Shown: piece by piece, positions 54,811 to 62,652 of the stretch
Layout: each line of letters opens with the position of its first letter
Position numbering within the stretch: the stretch's first letter is position 1
Assembly: GCA_017626145.1 (NCBI GenBank)
Contig: JAGAJK010000087.1
Coordinates: 16,430 to 80,429 of the forward strand
Reading direction: 5' to 3'
DNA: 64,000 nt
Origin: Clostridia bacterium
GTDB taxonomy: Bacteria; Bacillota; Clostridia; RGIG6154
Notes under the pieces: generated by a model
What the model was told of the DNA's origin: nothing
Database searches by the model: none
What the model saw: the letters and a program-made list of their open reading frames with translations, nothing else
Program-made: the position numbers and the translations under genes

Positions 54811-56083
54811 TTTCTTTCTTCTCCTTTATTTTCTGCAATACTGAATTTCTATATTCTTCTTCTAAATTTTCTCTGTCTTTATATACCGATAAATCTATAT
54901 CGTGTAATGTCTTTTTTGTTTTTGGATTGGCACATATTTCAAGAGCTGCTTTTTTAGCAAAAACAAGGCTTTCTAAGAGAGAGTTGCTTGCAAGTCTGTT
55001 TCTGCCGTGCACACCGTTGCAGGCAGTTTCACCAACAGCATATAACCCATCCATTGAGGTTTTTGAGTTGTGATTTACTTTTATTCCACCCATAAAATAA
55101 TGCTGCGCCGGAACAATTGGTATGCATTCATTTTCCGCATCATACCCTTTTTCCTTGCAATGAGCAACAATATTAGGGAAATGTTCTCTTAATTCCTTAC
55201 GTGGAATAACAGTTAAATCCTCCCAGACGTGCTTTGTATTATCCTTTTTCATTTGCTTGTAAATTTCCTCTGTCAGCAAATCACGGGGAAGTAATTCATT
55301 GGTAAAGCGTGTCATATTTTTATCATATAATTTTGCACCTTCGCCACGAACGGATTCGGAAATCAAAAAGCTTCTGTCGTTCTTTTCCTCTGTGTAAAGT
55401 GTGGTGGGATGAATCTGTATGTAATCAATATCCTTTAATTCAATTCCATGTTTTATTGCAATTGCAAGGCTGTCACCGGTAAGGTGAGGAAAATTTGTAG
55501 AATGTTCAAAAAGACCACCTATTCCGCCTGTTGCTAAAATGGTGTATTCAGCTTCCACAGCAACAATTTCACCGTCACAGGTTGACAGAATTGCACCCAC
55601 ACAGCAATTATCGGAGACTATAATGTCAAGTAATGTAGTATATTCCAGAATTTCAATATTACTGCGTTTTTTAGCTTCCTGCAAAAGTTTGCTTGTTATT
55701 TCTTTTCCTGTTATATCCTTGTGAAAAAGAATTCTGTCCGTTGAATGAGCACCCTCTTTTGTGTAGTTAAAGCTTCCATCTTCGTTCTTAGCAAAATCAA
55801 CGCCGATTTTCACTAAATCATTTATAACATCTTGCGATTCTTCAATCATAATTTTAACACTTGTTCTGTCATTTTCGTAGTGTCCTGCTCTTAAAGTGTC
55901 CTCAAAGAACGCATCAAAGTCATCATCGTTTTTCAAAACACAAATACCGCCCTGTGCTAAAAAAGAATCGTTGCTTTCGGCATCTGATTTTGTAATAACC
56001 GTTATTTTTTTATTTTCAGGCAAATTCAGAGCACAGTAAAGTCCCGAACACCCTGTTCCTGCAATTAATATATCAGTATTCAT
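54803..56083 (-). CDS. nadB: L-aspartate oxidase
   Basis: The 426-residue flavoenzyme oxidises aspartate to iminoaspartate, which NadA uses. Visible are the FAD loop GTGCSGLYCAL, LAQGGI, EGAHSTDRI, IQIHPTTL, RGEGAKLYD and the GRNRLASNSLLE segment near the C-terminus. It is about 80-100 residues shorter than classical NadB because the C-terminal helical domain is reduced. The core is complete, so function is likely. The promoter carries a NiaR-type operator. Confidence 0.94.
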   Translation of the reverse strand: MNTDILIAGTGCSGLYCALNLPENKKITVITKSDAESNDSFLAQGGICVLKNDDDFDAFFEDTLRAGHYENDRTSVKIMIEESQDVINDLVKIGVDFAKNEDGSFNYTKEGAHSTDRILFHKDITGKEITSKLLQEAKKRSNIEILEYTTLLDIIVSDNCCVGAILSTCDGEIVAVEAEYTILATGGIGGLFEHSTNFPHLTGDSLAIAIKHGIELKDIDYIQIHPTTLYTEEKNDRSFLISESVRGEGAKLYDKNMTRFTNELLPRDLLTEEIYKQMKKDNTKHVWEDLTVIPRKELREHFPNIVAHCKEKGYDAENECIPIVPAQHYFMGGIKVNHNSKTSMDGLYAVGETACNGVHGRNRLASNSLLESLVFAKKAALEICANPKTKKTLHDIDLSVYKDRENLEEEYRNSVLQKIKEKKENV

Positions 56084-56103
56084 AAATTCCTCCTGTTTTT
56101 AAT

Positions 56104-56132
56104 AGTATATCATAAAAATATACATATGACAA
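56104..56132 (-). promoter_or_regulatory. promoter of nadB-nadC-niaR
   Basis: On the minus strand TTGTCA (56127-56132) and TATACT (56104-56109) are 17 bp apart, with an AGGAGG ribosome site before the ATG at 56083. The -35 box lies inside the palindrome at 56121-56142. Confidence 0.75.
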
Positions 56133-56142
56133 GACATATGTA
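56121..56142. promoter_or_regulatory. NiaR-type operator
   Basis: TACATATG (56121-56128) and CATATGTA (56135-56142) are perfect inverted repeats with a 6-bp spacer; the half-site GACATATGTA resembles known NiaR sites in Bacillota. It covers the nadB -35 box and lies about 22 bp upstream of the nadA -35 box, so it should repress nadB directly, with nadA control less certain. Confidence 0.75.
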
Positions 56143-56163
56143 AAAACAAATTTTCTGAATTTC

Positions 56164-56192
56164 TTGACACACAGGGCTTTTTTTATTATAAT
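56164..56192 (+). promoter_or_regulatory. promoter of nadA
   Basis: TTGACA (56164-56169) and TATAAT (56187-56192) are 17 bp apart, followed by CGGAGGA before the ATG at 56216. Confidence 0.8.
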
Positions 56193-56215
56193 AGGCTATA
56201 ATCGGAGGAAATTTT

Positions 56216-57136
56216 ATGTATAACACTATAGAATTACAGAATAAAATTAAAGAATTAAAAAAAGAAAAAGATTTCTGTATTTTAGCTCACGCTTATCAAA
56301 CTCAGGAAATAACAGAAATTGCGGATTTTGTGGGGGATTCTTACGGATTAAGTAAACAGGCACAGTCTTCACCTCAGAAGAATATTTTAATGTGCGGTGT
56401 TCGTTTTATGGCTGAAACTGCGAAAATACTGTCACCTGAAAAAAAGGTGTATCTTTCTCACCGTGATGCAGGCTGTCCTATGGCAGAACAGCTTACATAT
56501 GAAGAACTTAAAGGATTGAAGGAAAAATATAAAGATGCGGCAACAGTTGCATATATCAATACAACTGCAGAGCTTAAAACACTTTGTGATGTTTGTGTAA
56601 CATCGGCATCAGCTCTGGAAATAGTAAAGAAAATTCCAAATAAGGAAATTCTGTTTATTCCCGACTGTAATCTCGGCTCATGGATAGAAGAGCAGGTACC
56701 CGGGAAAAAATTTCATTTTATAAAGGGCGGCTGTCCTATACATATGAAAATTACTTATGATGATGTGGAAAGGGTAAGGGAAGAATATCCCGATGCGCTT
56801 TTGCTCGTCCATCCTGAGTGCATCAAGGAAGTAACGGAAAATGCCGACTATGCCGGAAGTACCACAGGTATACTTTCTTATGTAGAAAAAAGCGATGCCA
56901 AAAAATTTGTTATCGGAACAGATAACAGCATAGTTCAGCACCTTCAGTTTTCTTATCCCGATAAGGAATTCTATCCCCTTTCAAAGCGTTGTATCTGTGA
57001 GGATATGCGTCTTACAACCTTAGTTGACGTATACAACTGCCTGAGAGGTTACTGCGGTGAAGAAATAACAATGCCTGACGATTTAAGAATAAAGGCAAAA
57101 AAAGCAATTGATGCTATGATACAATACGGCGGATAA
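56216..57136 (+). CDS. nadA: quinolinate synthase
   Basis: The 306-residue iron-sulfur enzyme condenses iminoaspartate with dihydroxyacetone phosphate. It has ILAHAYQTQEI, MCGVRFMAETAKILSP, FIPDCNLGSWIEEQ, HPECIKEV and SKRCICEDMRLTTL, which supply the conserved cysteine ligands and substrate-binding segments. Length is typical for the short form. It faces nadB across a shared regulatory region and is the only gene of its unit. Confidence 0.97.
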   Translation: MYNTIELQNKIKELKKEKDFCILAHAYQTQEITEIADFVGDSYGLSKQAQSSPQKNILMCGVRFMAETAKILSPEKKVYLSHRDAGCPMAEQLTYEELKGLKEKYKDAATVAYINTTAELKTLCDVCVTSASALEIVKKIPNKEILFIPDCNLGSWIEEQVPGKKFHFIKGGCPIHMKITYDDVERVREEYPDALLLVHPECIKEVTENADYAGSTTGILSYVEKSDAKKFVIGTDNSIVQHLQFSYPDKEFYPLSKRCICEDMRLTTLVDVYNCLRGYCGEEITMPDDLRIKAKKAIDAMIQYGG

Positions 57137-57182
57137 ATAAAAACGGAATGTAAACGATTGTTTTACATTCCGTTTTTATTTA
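57134..57182. terminator. bidirectional terminator after nadA
   Basis: A 21-bp stem (57134-57154 with 57162-57182) includes the nadA stop codon and a GGAATGTAAA core with its T-rich complement; both strands end in AT-rich tracts containing TTTTT. It also ends the convergent glycosidase operon. Confidence 0.85.
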
Positions 57183-57220
57183 TTTTATCAATTACGGTAT
57201 ATTAAAATCAAACCTTTTGA

Positions 57221-58699
57221 TTATTTTATTATTAATCCCGTTCCAAGATTATACTTTTCTCCGCTTTTGTCATAATAAACAGAATATGTTTTTCCTTTTA
57301 TATGCAGATTTTCCAGTTTAAAATAATCCCATTCATCAGGAATAATAGGGGAAACCGTAAAGATGTCATTTTCATATTTTATTCCTGCAATTCCTGAAAT
57401 TATAAGGTCACAAAATGTGGAGTGATTATAATCTTTTCCTCGTTCATAACCGCCTGTTTCTTCTTTCCACCCCCAATTTTTCAGGATTTCTCTGCTTGAC
57501 CATTCATCTCTTAACGGGTGTTTTACCTCGTCAATCCAGTTAATGGTTTTACCATCATCAGTAATTCTTTTATGGATTTTTGCATACTGCTTTATCAGTT
57601 TACAAAAATCAGACATATATTTTTTACCATCGGGATAATTAAAAATCATATTTCTCATTGCGGTTAATGTTTGAGAAATAGCAAAGGGCCATATATATCC
57701 ATTCCATAAGCATTCGTGATTAACTTCATATAAGAAACGTCGATTTGTTTTTTCTACAGTTGTGAGACCGAAATTTGTGTAAAAACAATTTTCATCTGTT
57801 AAGAATTTAAAAACGCTTTCTTTTCCATTTTCGGGAATCCCAAACATCCATGGGATATAACCTATAAGTTCTTTAGGTGAATCTATATGACAGTTTTCTA
57901 TGATGTCTTTTGCAGAATTACCTATATTTTCATCTTCAAAATGAAAGGCTCTGTAAAAACCGCTCTGCCACAGATTTTCATTGATATTATTTTTTAACGA
58001 CTCATATTTTTTTGTGTATTTTTCAGCAATTTCTTTATTGTTTAGACGTTTTGCAAATTCTGCAATTGCCCACGCATCTGCACACATATATGAATTAAGG
58101 GTAGGGCGTATTCCTTTTAAAGGTCGTAAATCTTTTGTTGTTCCGCTTACGGAATATTCCATGGCATCTCTGTCGTCAACAGACCAGAACATATTGTTTT
58201 TCAACAGATGTTGTTTCTCCCATTCGGTATAGTAATTACATATTTTTTCGAGGAAGTTTTCACCCATATCCCAGTCATCTGTTACAAGACACATTTGGTG
58301 TATTGCATAAATTAACCATATACTGTAATTATGACCGCTTTTTGAATTATCTAAAAAATAATTAATGTAATCCTTAAGATAGAGTTTTGAATTTTTAAGC
58401 CATCGTCCTTCGCATAAATGATGTCCCGCTGCAGCGACAATTTCATTATACTTTCCGCTCCAGGGAACGGTGGGTAAAAATTCACTTATCATAAATCCAA
58501 AATCAGTTTCTTTTATGTGTTTACGGTAAGTCCACCATCTGAAATAGTATGTCTCTTCAATATCTTTATCAGGACATTCAAAAATCGGAATTTCTTCACG
58601 AAGCCATTCGTACGCATGGTTGTTGTCGATTTTATTTATATAAATTTCTTCATCATTTTTGTTGAATTTATCAACGTATTTTTTAAGAATATCCATCAT
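57221..58699 (-). CDS. six-hairpin (alpha/alpha)6 glycosidase, GH63/MGH1-like
   Basis: The 492-residue protein resembles the MGH1/GH63/GH37-like alpha-barrel glycosidases: YNEIVAAAGHHLCEGRWL early, the NHECLWNGYIWPFAISQT block that recalls the WxGPIWP motif, and a final small beta domain. The likely acidic catalytic residues are in DDRDAMEYS and DEWSSRE, but this is not certain. There is no signal peptide, so it acts on imported sugars. The ATG overlaps the esterase stop by one base (TAATG), with GGAGG upstream. It is the last gene of the operon. Confidence 0.72.
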   Translation of the reverse strand: MMDILKKYVDKFNKNDEEIYINKIDNNHAYEWLREEIPIFECPDKDIEETYYFRWWTYRKHIKETDFGFMISEFLPTVPWSGKYNEIVAAAGHHLCEGRWLKNSKLYLKDYINYFLDNSKSGHNYSIWLIYAIHQMCLVTDDWDMGENFLEKICNYYTEWEKQHLLKNNMFWSVDDRDAMEYSVSGTTKDLRPLKGIRPTLNSYMCADAWAIAEFAKRLNNKEIAEKYTKKYESLKNNINENLWQSGFYRAFHFEDENIGNSAKDIIENCHIDSPKELIGYIPWMFGIPENGKESVFKFLTDENCFYTNFGLTTVEKTNRRFLYEVNHECLWNGYIWPFAISQTLTAMRNMIFNYPDGKKYMSDFCKLIKQYAKIHKRITDDGKTINWIDEVKHPLRDEWSSREILKNWGWKEETGGYERGKDYNHSTFCDLIISGIAGIKYENDIFTVSPIIPDEWDYFKLENLHIKGKTYSVYYDKSGEKYNLGTGLIIK

Positions 58700-59661
58700 T
58701 AGTCCTCCAGGAAAAATGCAAATGAAAGATCATGAGCGGTACGAATATCTTCGTGACCGTAATCAGGATATACGGTATGCCTTTTCTTAGAGGAGATTTT
58801 GTTATAAACAGCATATTGGGTGGATGGAGGGCAGATTTTGTCCATCAGACCGGTTATCATATATACTGTTGCCTTAATTCTCGGAGCAAGATTCTGGATA
58901 TCGATATATCCAAGTTTTGTAAATATCTGGTCTTCTCTCTTGTGTTCAGGGTCGTAATTTCGAAGATACTGTCGTATCTCACCGTAGGCATTTTCAGCAA
59001 GGTCCATTTCCCAGACACGCTTATAGTCGGAGAGAAAAGGGTAGTGAGCGCAGGTTTTTGCGATTCTCGGTTCAAGCGCGGCGCAAGCAAGGCTCAAAGC
59101 GCCGCCCTGGCTTCCACCGTAGGTGTATACCTTATTTTCGTCGATATAGTCTAAATCCATTACAATTCCGGCAAGTTCGGCTGTGTCGAGAAAAATATCT
59201 CTGAATAAAAGTTTGTTTGGATCTTCATCGTCAAGACCACGGATAATATGACCATTGTAGGTTGTTCCGTGAACACCACCAACATCCTCACTTTTTCCAC
59301 TCTGACCTCTTGTGTCCATTGAAAATACAGCGAAGCCTGCTTGAACAAAGGGTAGGTTGAAGAACCATTCACCGCTATGTCCTGAATATCCGTGAAATAA
59401 AACAATAGCAGGGATTTTGCCGCTTATGTTTTGGGGGCGTAAATGCTTTGCGTAAATTCTTGCACCGTTTACGCCTGTAAAATACATATCATAACATTCT
59501 GTGCCGGGGCATTGAAAATCTGCTTTGGTTAAAGAAATTTCAGGGTTGGTGTTTTTCATTTCTTCAATGGCTTTGTCCCAATATTCATCAAAATCGTGGG
59601 GCTTTGGATTTACTCCGTTATATTTTCTTAATTGTTCGACGGGCATATCGATAGTTGGCAT
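58699..59661 (-). CDS. acetyl esterase, CE7 (cephalosporin-C deacetylase/acetylxylan esterase) family
   Basis: The 320-residue alpha/beta hydrolase has the CE7 marks RGQ in SMDTRGQSGKS, the nucleophile elbow GGSQGG and a C-terminal His in YPDYGHE, with Asp in GLMDKICPP. CE7 enzymes remove acetyl groups from small xylo-oligosaccharides and related compounds in the cytoplasm; no signal peptide is visible here. It sits between a propeller glycosidase-like gene and a six-hairpin glycosidase, which supports breakdown of an acetylated plant glycan. Confidence 0.93.
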   Translation of the reverse strand: MPTIDMPVEQLRKYNGVNPKPHDFDEYWDKAIEEMKNTNPEISLTKADFQCPGTECYDMYFTGVNGARIYAKHLRPQNISGKIPAIVLFHGYSGHSGEWFFNLPFVQAGFAVFSMDTRGQSGKSEDVGGVHGTTYNGHIIRGLDDEDPNKLLFRDIFLDTAELAGIVMDLDYIDENKVYTYGGSQGGALSLACAALEPRIAKTCAHYPFLSDYKRVWEMDLAENAYGEIRQYLRNYDPEHKREDQIFTKLGYIDIQNLAPRIKATVYMITGLMDKICPPSTQYAVYNKISSKKRHTVYPDYGHEDIRTAHDLSFAFFLED

Positions 59662-59679
59662 TTTTATCTCTCCTTAATT

Positions 59680-60561
59680 TTATTCAAATAAATTTCTTTT
59701 ATCAAATTCGGCATATCCGATGTATTCATTAATACCATGTCTGCCGTTGTACCATAACATCCATTTTCTGTCTTTTTCGTTCCATACAACTGTCGGTTTA
59801 TAACAAGCATTATGGTCCCATCTTTCGTTTTCAGGTGTTATTATCGGGTTAAGCACAGACCTTTGCCAACCTGTTATGCCATCCTTTGATTTTGCTATGC
59901 ATATACAAGAGGTATCAATATTTTTATAACCAATGTAAAACATAACATATCCCATATCATCTGTTTTTAAAACCTGACATCCACCGATTCTGTTTTGTTC
60001 ATACTCGTTTTCTTTTTCACAAACAAAAATAGGATTGCATCGTGCTTTCTTCCAGTTAATTCCGTCATCACTTGTAGCATAAGCATTAACATTTGGTTCA
60101 TAAGTTTCACCTGCGGAATACCACATTTTATACTGCGAATTATCATAAATTACGCAAGGGTTCATAACAGATGCATCTTCCCACGGGAATTCGGAAATCA
60201 AAACCGGTTCATCATTTTTTCTTTCAAAATTTAAACCATCTATACTTTCGGCATAACCTATATAACTGTGTCCTCGAGCCTGACCTGTGTACCACATTTT
60301 ATAAATTCCGTCAATTTTGATAACACAGTTTCTGTTAATATCGTCTTCCCATCCGCTGTTTAAATTTTTTTCAAGAGTTATTACAGGTTCACTCCAGTTA
60401 ATCCCGTTATCGCTGAAAGTAACTGCACATGCTTTCTTTTCACGCCAGGAAAAATCCATTCTGTATTTTCCGTTATCAAACCATACATAAGCATCAAATA
60501 CAGTCCCTGTAGATTTGTTGCCGAAAACCGGATTTTTAGCATATTTTTGAAAATTGTTCAT
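59680..60561 (-). CDS. five-bladed propeller glycosidase-like protein (GH43/GH130 type)
   Basis: The 293-residue protein has repeats of the five-bladed beta-propeller clan: YRMDFSWREK, YKMWYTGQARGHSYIGYAES, YKMWYSAGE, GYVMFYIGYKN and WMLWYNGRHG. Candidate catalytic acids are Asp in TGTVFDAYVW and in the later blades. GH43, GH32 and GH130-type phosphorylases share this fold, so the exact activity is open. There is no signal peptide. The ATG at 60561 follows GAGGTG; a longer frame to 60609 runs into the promoter. It is the first gene of the operon. Confidence 0.72.
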   Translation of the reverse strand: MNNFQKYAKNPVFGNKSTGTVFDAYVWFDNGKYRMDFSWREKKACAVTFSDNGINWSEPVITLEKNLNSGWEDDINRNCVIKIDGIYKMWYTGQARGHSYIGYAESIDGLNFERKNDEPVLISEFPWEDASVMNPCVIYDNSQYKMWYSAGETYEPNVNAYATSDDGINWKKARCNPIFVCEKENEYEQNRIGGCQVLKTDDMGYVMFYIGYKNIDTSCICIAKSKDGITGWQRSVLNPIITPENERWDHNACYKPTVVWNEKDRKWMLWYNGRHGINEYIGYAEFDKRNLFE

Positions 60562-60577
60562 TTTTTCACCTCTATAA

Positions 60578-60606
60578 TTGACAAAATGTTTTCTATCAAG
60601 TATAAT
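60578..60606 (+). promoter_or_regulatory. promoter of the second AraC regulator gene
   Basis: TTGACA (60578-60583) and TATAAT (60601-60606) are 17 bp apart, a full consensus match. Its -10 box overlaps the opposing promoter. Confidence 0.75.
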
Positions 60607-60628
60607 CATAACAGATTATATTAAGCAA
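60599..60628 (-). promoter_or_regulatory. promoter of the propeller-esterase-glycosidase operon
   Basis: On the minus strand TTGCTT (60623-60628) and TATACT (60599-60604) are 18 bp apart. The -10 box shares bases with the plus-strand -10 box, so the two promoters should exclude each other. Confidence 0.6.
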
Positions 60629-60631
60629 TAC

Positions 60632-60662
60632 AATTGTATATTGTTTTAAAAAATATACAATT
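60632..60662. promoter_or_regulatory. 11-bp inverted repeat, likely regulator operator
   Basis: AATTGTATATT (60632-60642) and AATATACAATT (60652-60662) are perfect inverted repeats 9 bp apart. The site is just upstream of the minus-strand -35 box and downstream of the plus-strand start, right for activating the operon while repressing the regulator. Confidence 0.55.
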
Positions 60663-60685
60663 TGTTATATGTGCGGAGTGGGAAA

Positions 60686-61522
60686 ATGCATTTTAACGAG
60701 AGTTGTTATCATAAATATCTTTTGGCACATCCGGCTTCGGAAATTGCCAAAAAATTATATTACTACGTTCAATGGACAGGGCATTTCGTTTGCAAAAGTG
60801 ATTTTTATATCAAAAGAACAAATTTTAAAAGTTATCTTTTGCTATACACTGTAAAAGGAAATGCAATTTTTAATTATATGGGAAAAAGTTATGATATTTC
60901 ACCTAAAAGTGTTATGTTTCTTGATTGTGAAAAACCTCATGAATATTATCCTGTTTCTGATTGTTGGGAATTTAAGTTTATACATTTTACAGGAAATGAA
61001 AGTTATAAGTATTATGATTATATAACAAATCTTTACGATTCCTATGTTATTTATAACGTTAACGATTACGAAAGATATTTTGACACGGTTTATGAAAATG
61101 TTAAAATATCCAAAGGTGAGGAGTGTGATTCAGATGTGATTTATCATATACTTACAAGGCTTATTTCCGATTATAATAAAACTACAGATATTTTTAAAAT
61201 CAGTGATGTTTTAAGGTACATATCTGAAAATTATTCAAGTGATATAAGTGTCAGCGAACTTGCGGAAATTTCTCATTTAAGCAGATGCTATTTCACAACG
61301 GTTTTTAAGAACAACACAGGATTTTCTCCATACGAGTATATATTAAATTACAGAATAAATATGTCTCAACAACTTCTTGATAATACAATGGATTCTATAG
61401 AAAAAATTAGTTTTGATTGCGGGTTTTCTGATGTATCATCATTTATAAGAGCCTTTAAACGGCAGGTGGGACTTTCACCACTAAGTTACAGAAAGAAAAA
61501 ATATACAATAAATAAGATATAA
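60686..61522 (+). CDS. AraC family transcriptional regulator
   Basis: The 278-residue protein has an N-terminal cupin-like sensor domain (LLLYTVKGNAIFNYMGKSYDI) and a C-terminal double HTH (about residues 178-275) with ISVSELAEISHLSRCYFTTVFK and EKISFDCGFSDVSSFIRAFKRQVG. I chose the ATG at 60686 with GGAG 7 bp upstream instead of a TTG at 60662. It is divergent from the propeller-esterase-glycosidase operon and probably activates it when the matching sugar is present. Confidence 0.85.
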   Translation: MHFNESCYHKYLLAHPASEIAKKLYYYVQWTGHFVCKSDFYIKRTNFKSYLLLYTVKGNAIFNYMGKSYDISPKSVMFLDCEKPHEYYPVSDCWEFKFIHFTGNESYKYYDYITNLYDSYVIYNVNDYERYFDTVYENVKISKGEECDSDVIYHILTRLISDYNKTTDIFKISDVLRYISENYSSDISVSELAEISHLSRCYFTTVFKNNTGFSPYEYILNYRINMSQQLLDNTMDSIEKISFDCGFSDVSSFIRAFKRQVGLSPLSYRKKKYTINKI

Positions 61523-61524
61523 AG

Positions 61525-61560
61525 AACAGAGATGTAAAATTTTACATCTCTGTTTGTTTT
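61525..61560. terminator. bidirectional terminator between araC-type gene and asnA
   Basis: A perfect 30-bp palindrome (61525-61539 with 61540-61554) containing GATGTAAAA/TTTTACATC is followed by TGTTTT on plus; the convergent asnA stop lies at 61559. Confidence 0.8.
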
Positions 61561-62566
61561 AAAGTAATGTTATATTATGTGCCTTACATATTTCTCTCAT
61601 ATTCTTCGGCCATACAGAAACCTGTACTTCGCCGATATGAGCCTTTTCAAGAAGGAACATACAAAGTCTTGACTGACCTATGCCGCCACCGATAGTAAGT
61701 GGGAGAGTGTTGTTAATTACACCCTGATGGTAATCGTAAACAAGTCTGTCAAGGCTGTCACGGACTTCAAGCTGGTATTTTAAAGTGTTTGAGTCAACAC
61801 GGATTCCCATTGAAGATAATTCCAATGCACTTCCCAGTGGTTCATTCCATACCATAATATCGCCGTTTAAAGTCCAGTCATCGTAGTCGGGAGCACGTCC
61901 GTCGTGCTTTTCACCATTTGAAAGAACTCCACCTATCTGCATAATAAATACCGTTCCGTGTTCCTTAACAACCGCATTTTCTCTTTCCTTTGAAGAGAGG
62001 GTAGGGTACATATCAAGAAGCTCCTGTGATGTAACAAAGAAAACATCTTCATTAATTTCTTTCTTAAGAACAGGATATTCAGCCTCTAAAACCTTCTGGG
62101 TTTCGCATAGTGCCTTGATAATCCTTCTTACGGTATCCTTTAAGTAGTCAATATTTCTTAAATCATCTGTAATTACCTTTTCCCAGTCCCACTGGTCAAC
62201 AAAAAGAGAATGGATATTATCGCAGTCGTCGTCACGGCGAAGAGCATTCATATCTGTATAAATCCCTTCACCGGGATTAAAGCCGTATCTGTCAAGAGCC
62301 ATTCTTTTCCATTTTGCAAGAGACTGAACAACCTCGGCAACACCTTCGATTTCTTTCATATCAAATTCAACTTTTCTTTCAACACCGTTAAGGTCGTCAT
62401 TAATACCCGAACCTTTAGTTACGATAACGGGAGCAGTAACTCTCTCAAGGTTAAGAGCTTTTGCAAGCTTAACCTGAAAAGTGTCTTTTATTAACTTGAT
62501 AGCCTTCTGTGTGTCTCTTAATGAAAGCTTTGATGTGTAGCCTTCAGGTAATACAAGAGTTCTCAT
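61559..62566 (-). CDS. asnA: aspartate--ammonia ligase (asparagine synthetase A)
   Basis: The 335-residue ammonia-dependent enzyme makes asparagine from aspartate. It resembles class II aminoacyl-tRNA synthetases: LNLERVTAPVIVTKGSGINDDLNG, KWKRMALDRYGFNPGEGIYTDMNALRRDD and the C-terminal GGGIGQSRLCMFLL. The ATG at 62566 with AAGGAG 10 bp upstream is preferred to a start at 62623, which lies in a terminator hairpin. It follows gdhA on the same strand, a nitrogen-assimilation pair. Confidence 0.96.
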   Translation of the reverse strand: MRTLVLPEGYTSKLSLRDTQKAIKLIKDTFQVKLAKALNLERVTAPVIVTKGSGINDDLNGVERKVEFDMKEIEGVAEVVQSLAKWKRMALDRYGFNPGEGIYTDMNALRRDDDCDNIHSLFVDQWDWEKVITDDLRNIDYLKDTVRRIIKALCETQKVLEAEYPVLKKEINEDVFFVTSQELLDMYPTLSSKERENAVVKEHGTVFIMQIGGVLSNGEKHDGRAPDYDDWTLNGDIMVWNEPLGSALELSSMGIRVDSNTLKYQLEVRDSLDRLVYDYHQGVINNTLPLTIGGGIGQSRLCMFLLEKAHIGEVQVSVWPKNMREICKAHNITLL

Positions 62567-62581
62567 ATTATATAATCTCCT

Positions 62582-62625
62582 TAAAAAACAAACGTATTGC
62601 ACCTGATTATTTGTCAGGTGCAATA
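62582..62625 (-). terminator. terminator or attenuator between gdhA and asnA
   Basis: TATTGCACCTGA (62595-62606) and TCAGGTGCAATA (62614-62625) form a 12-bp stem with a 7-nt loop. On the minus strand a TTTGTTTTTT tract follows. No clear promoter fits in the 28 bp left before asnA, so asnA probably depends on read-through. Confidence 0.8.
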
Positions 62626-62652
62626 ACAGTATTTGTAGTTAAAAATTAATTA

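Noticed and set aside
58732..59154. Antisense frame of 140 codons over the CE7 esterase gene
   Set aside because: The esterase frame carries complete family motifs and operon signals; the antisense frame has none.
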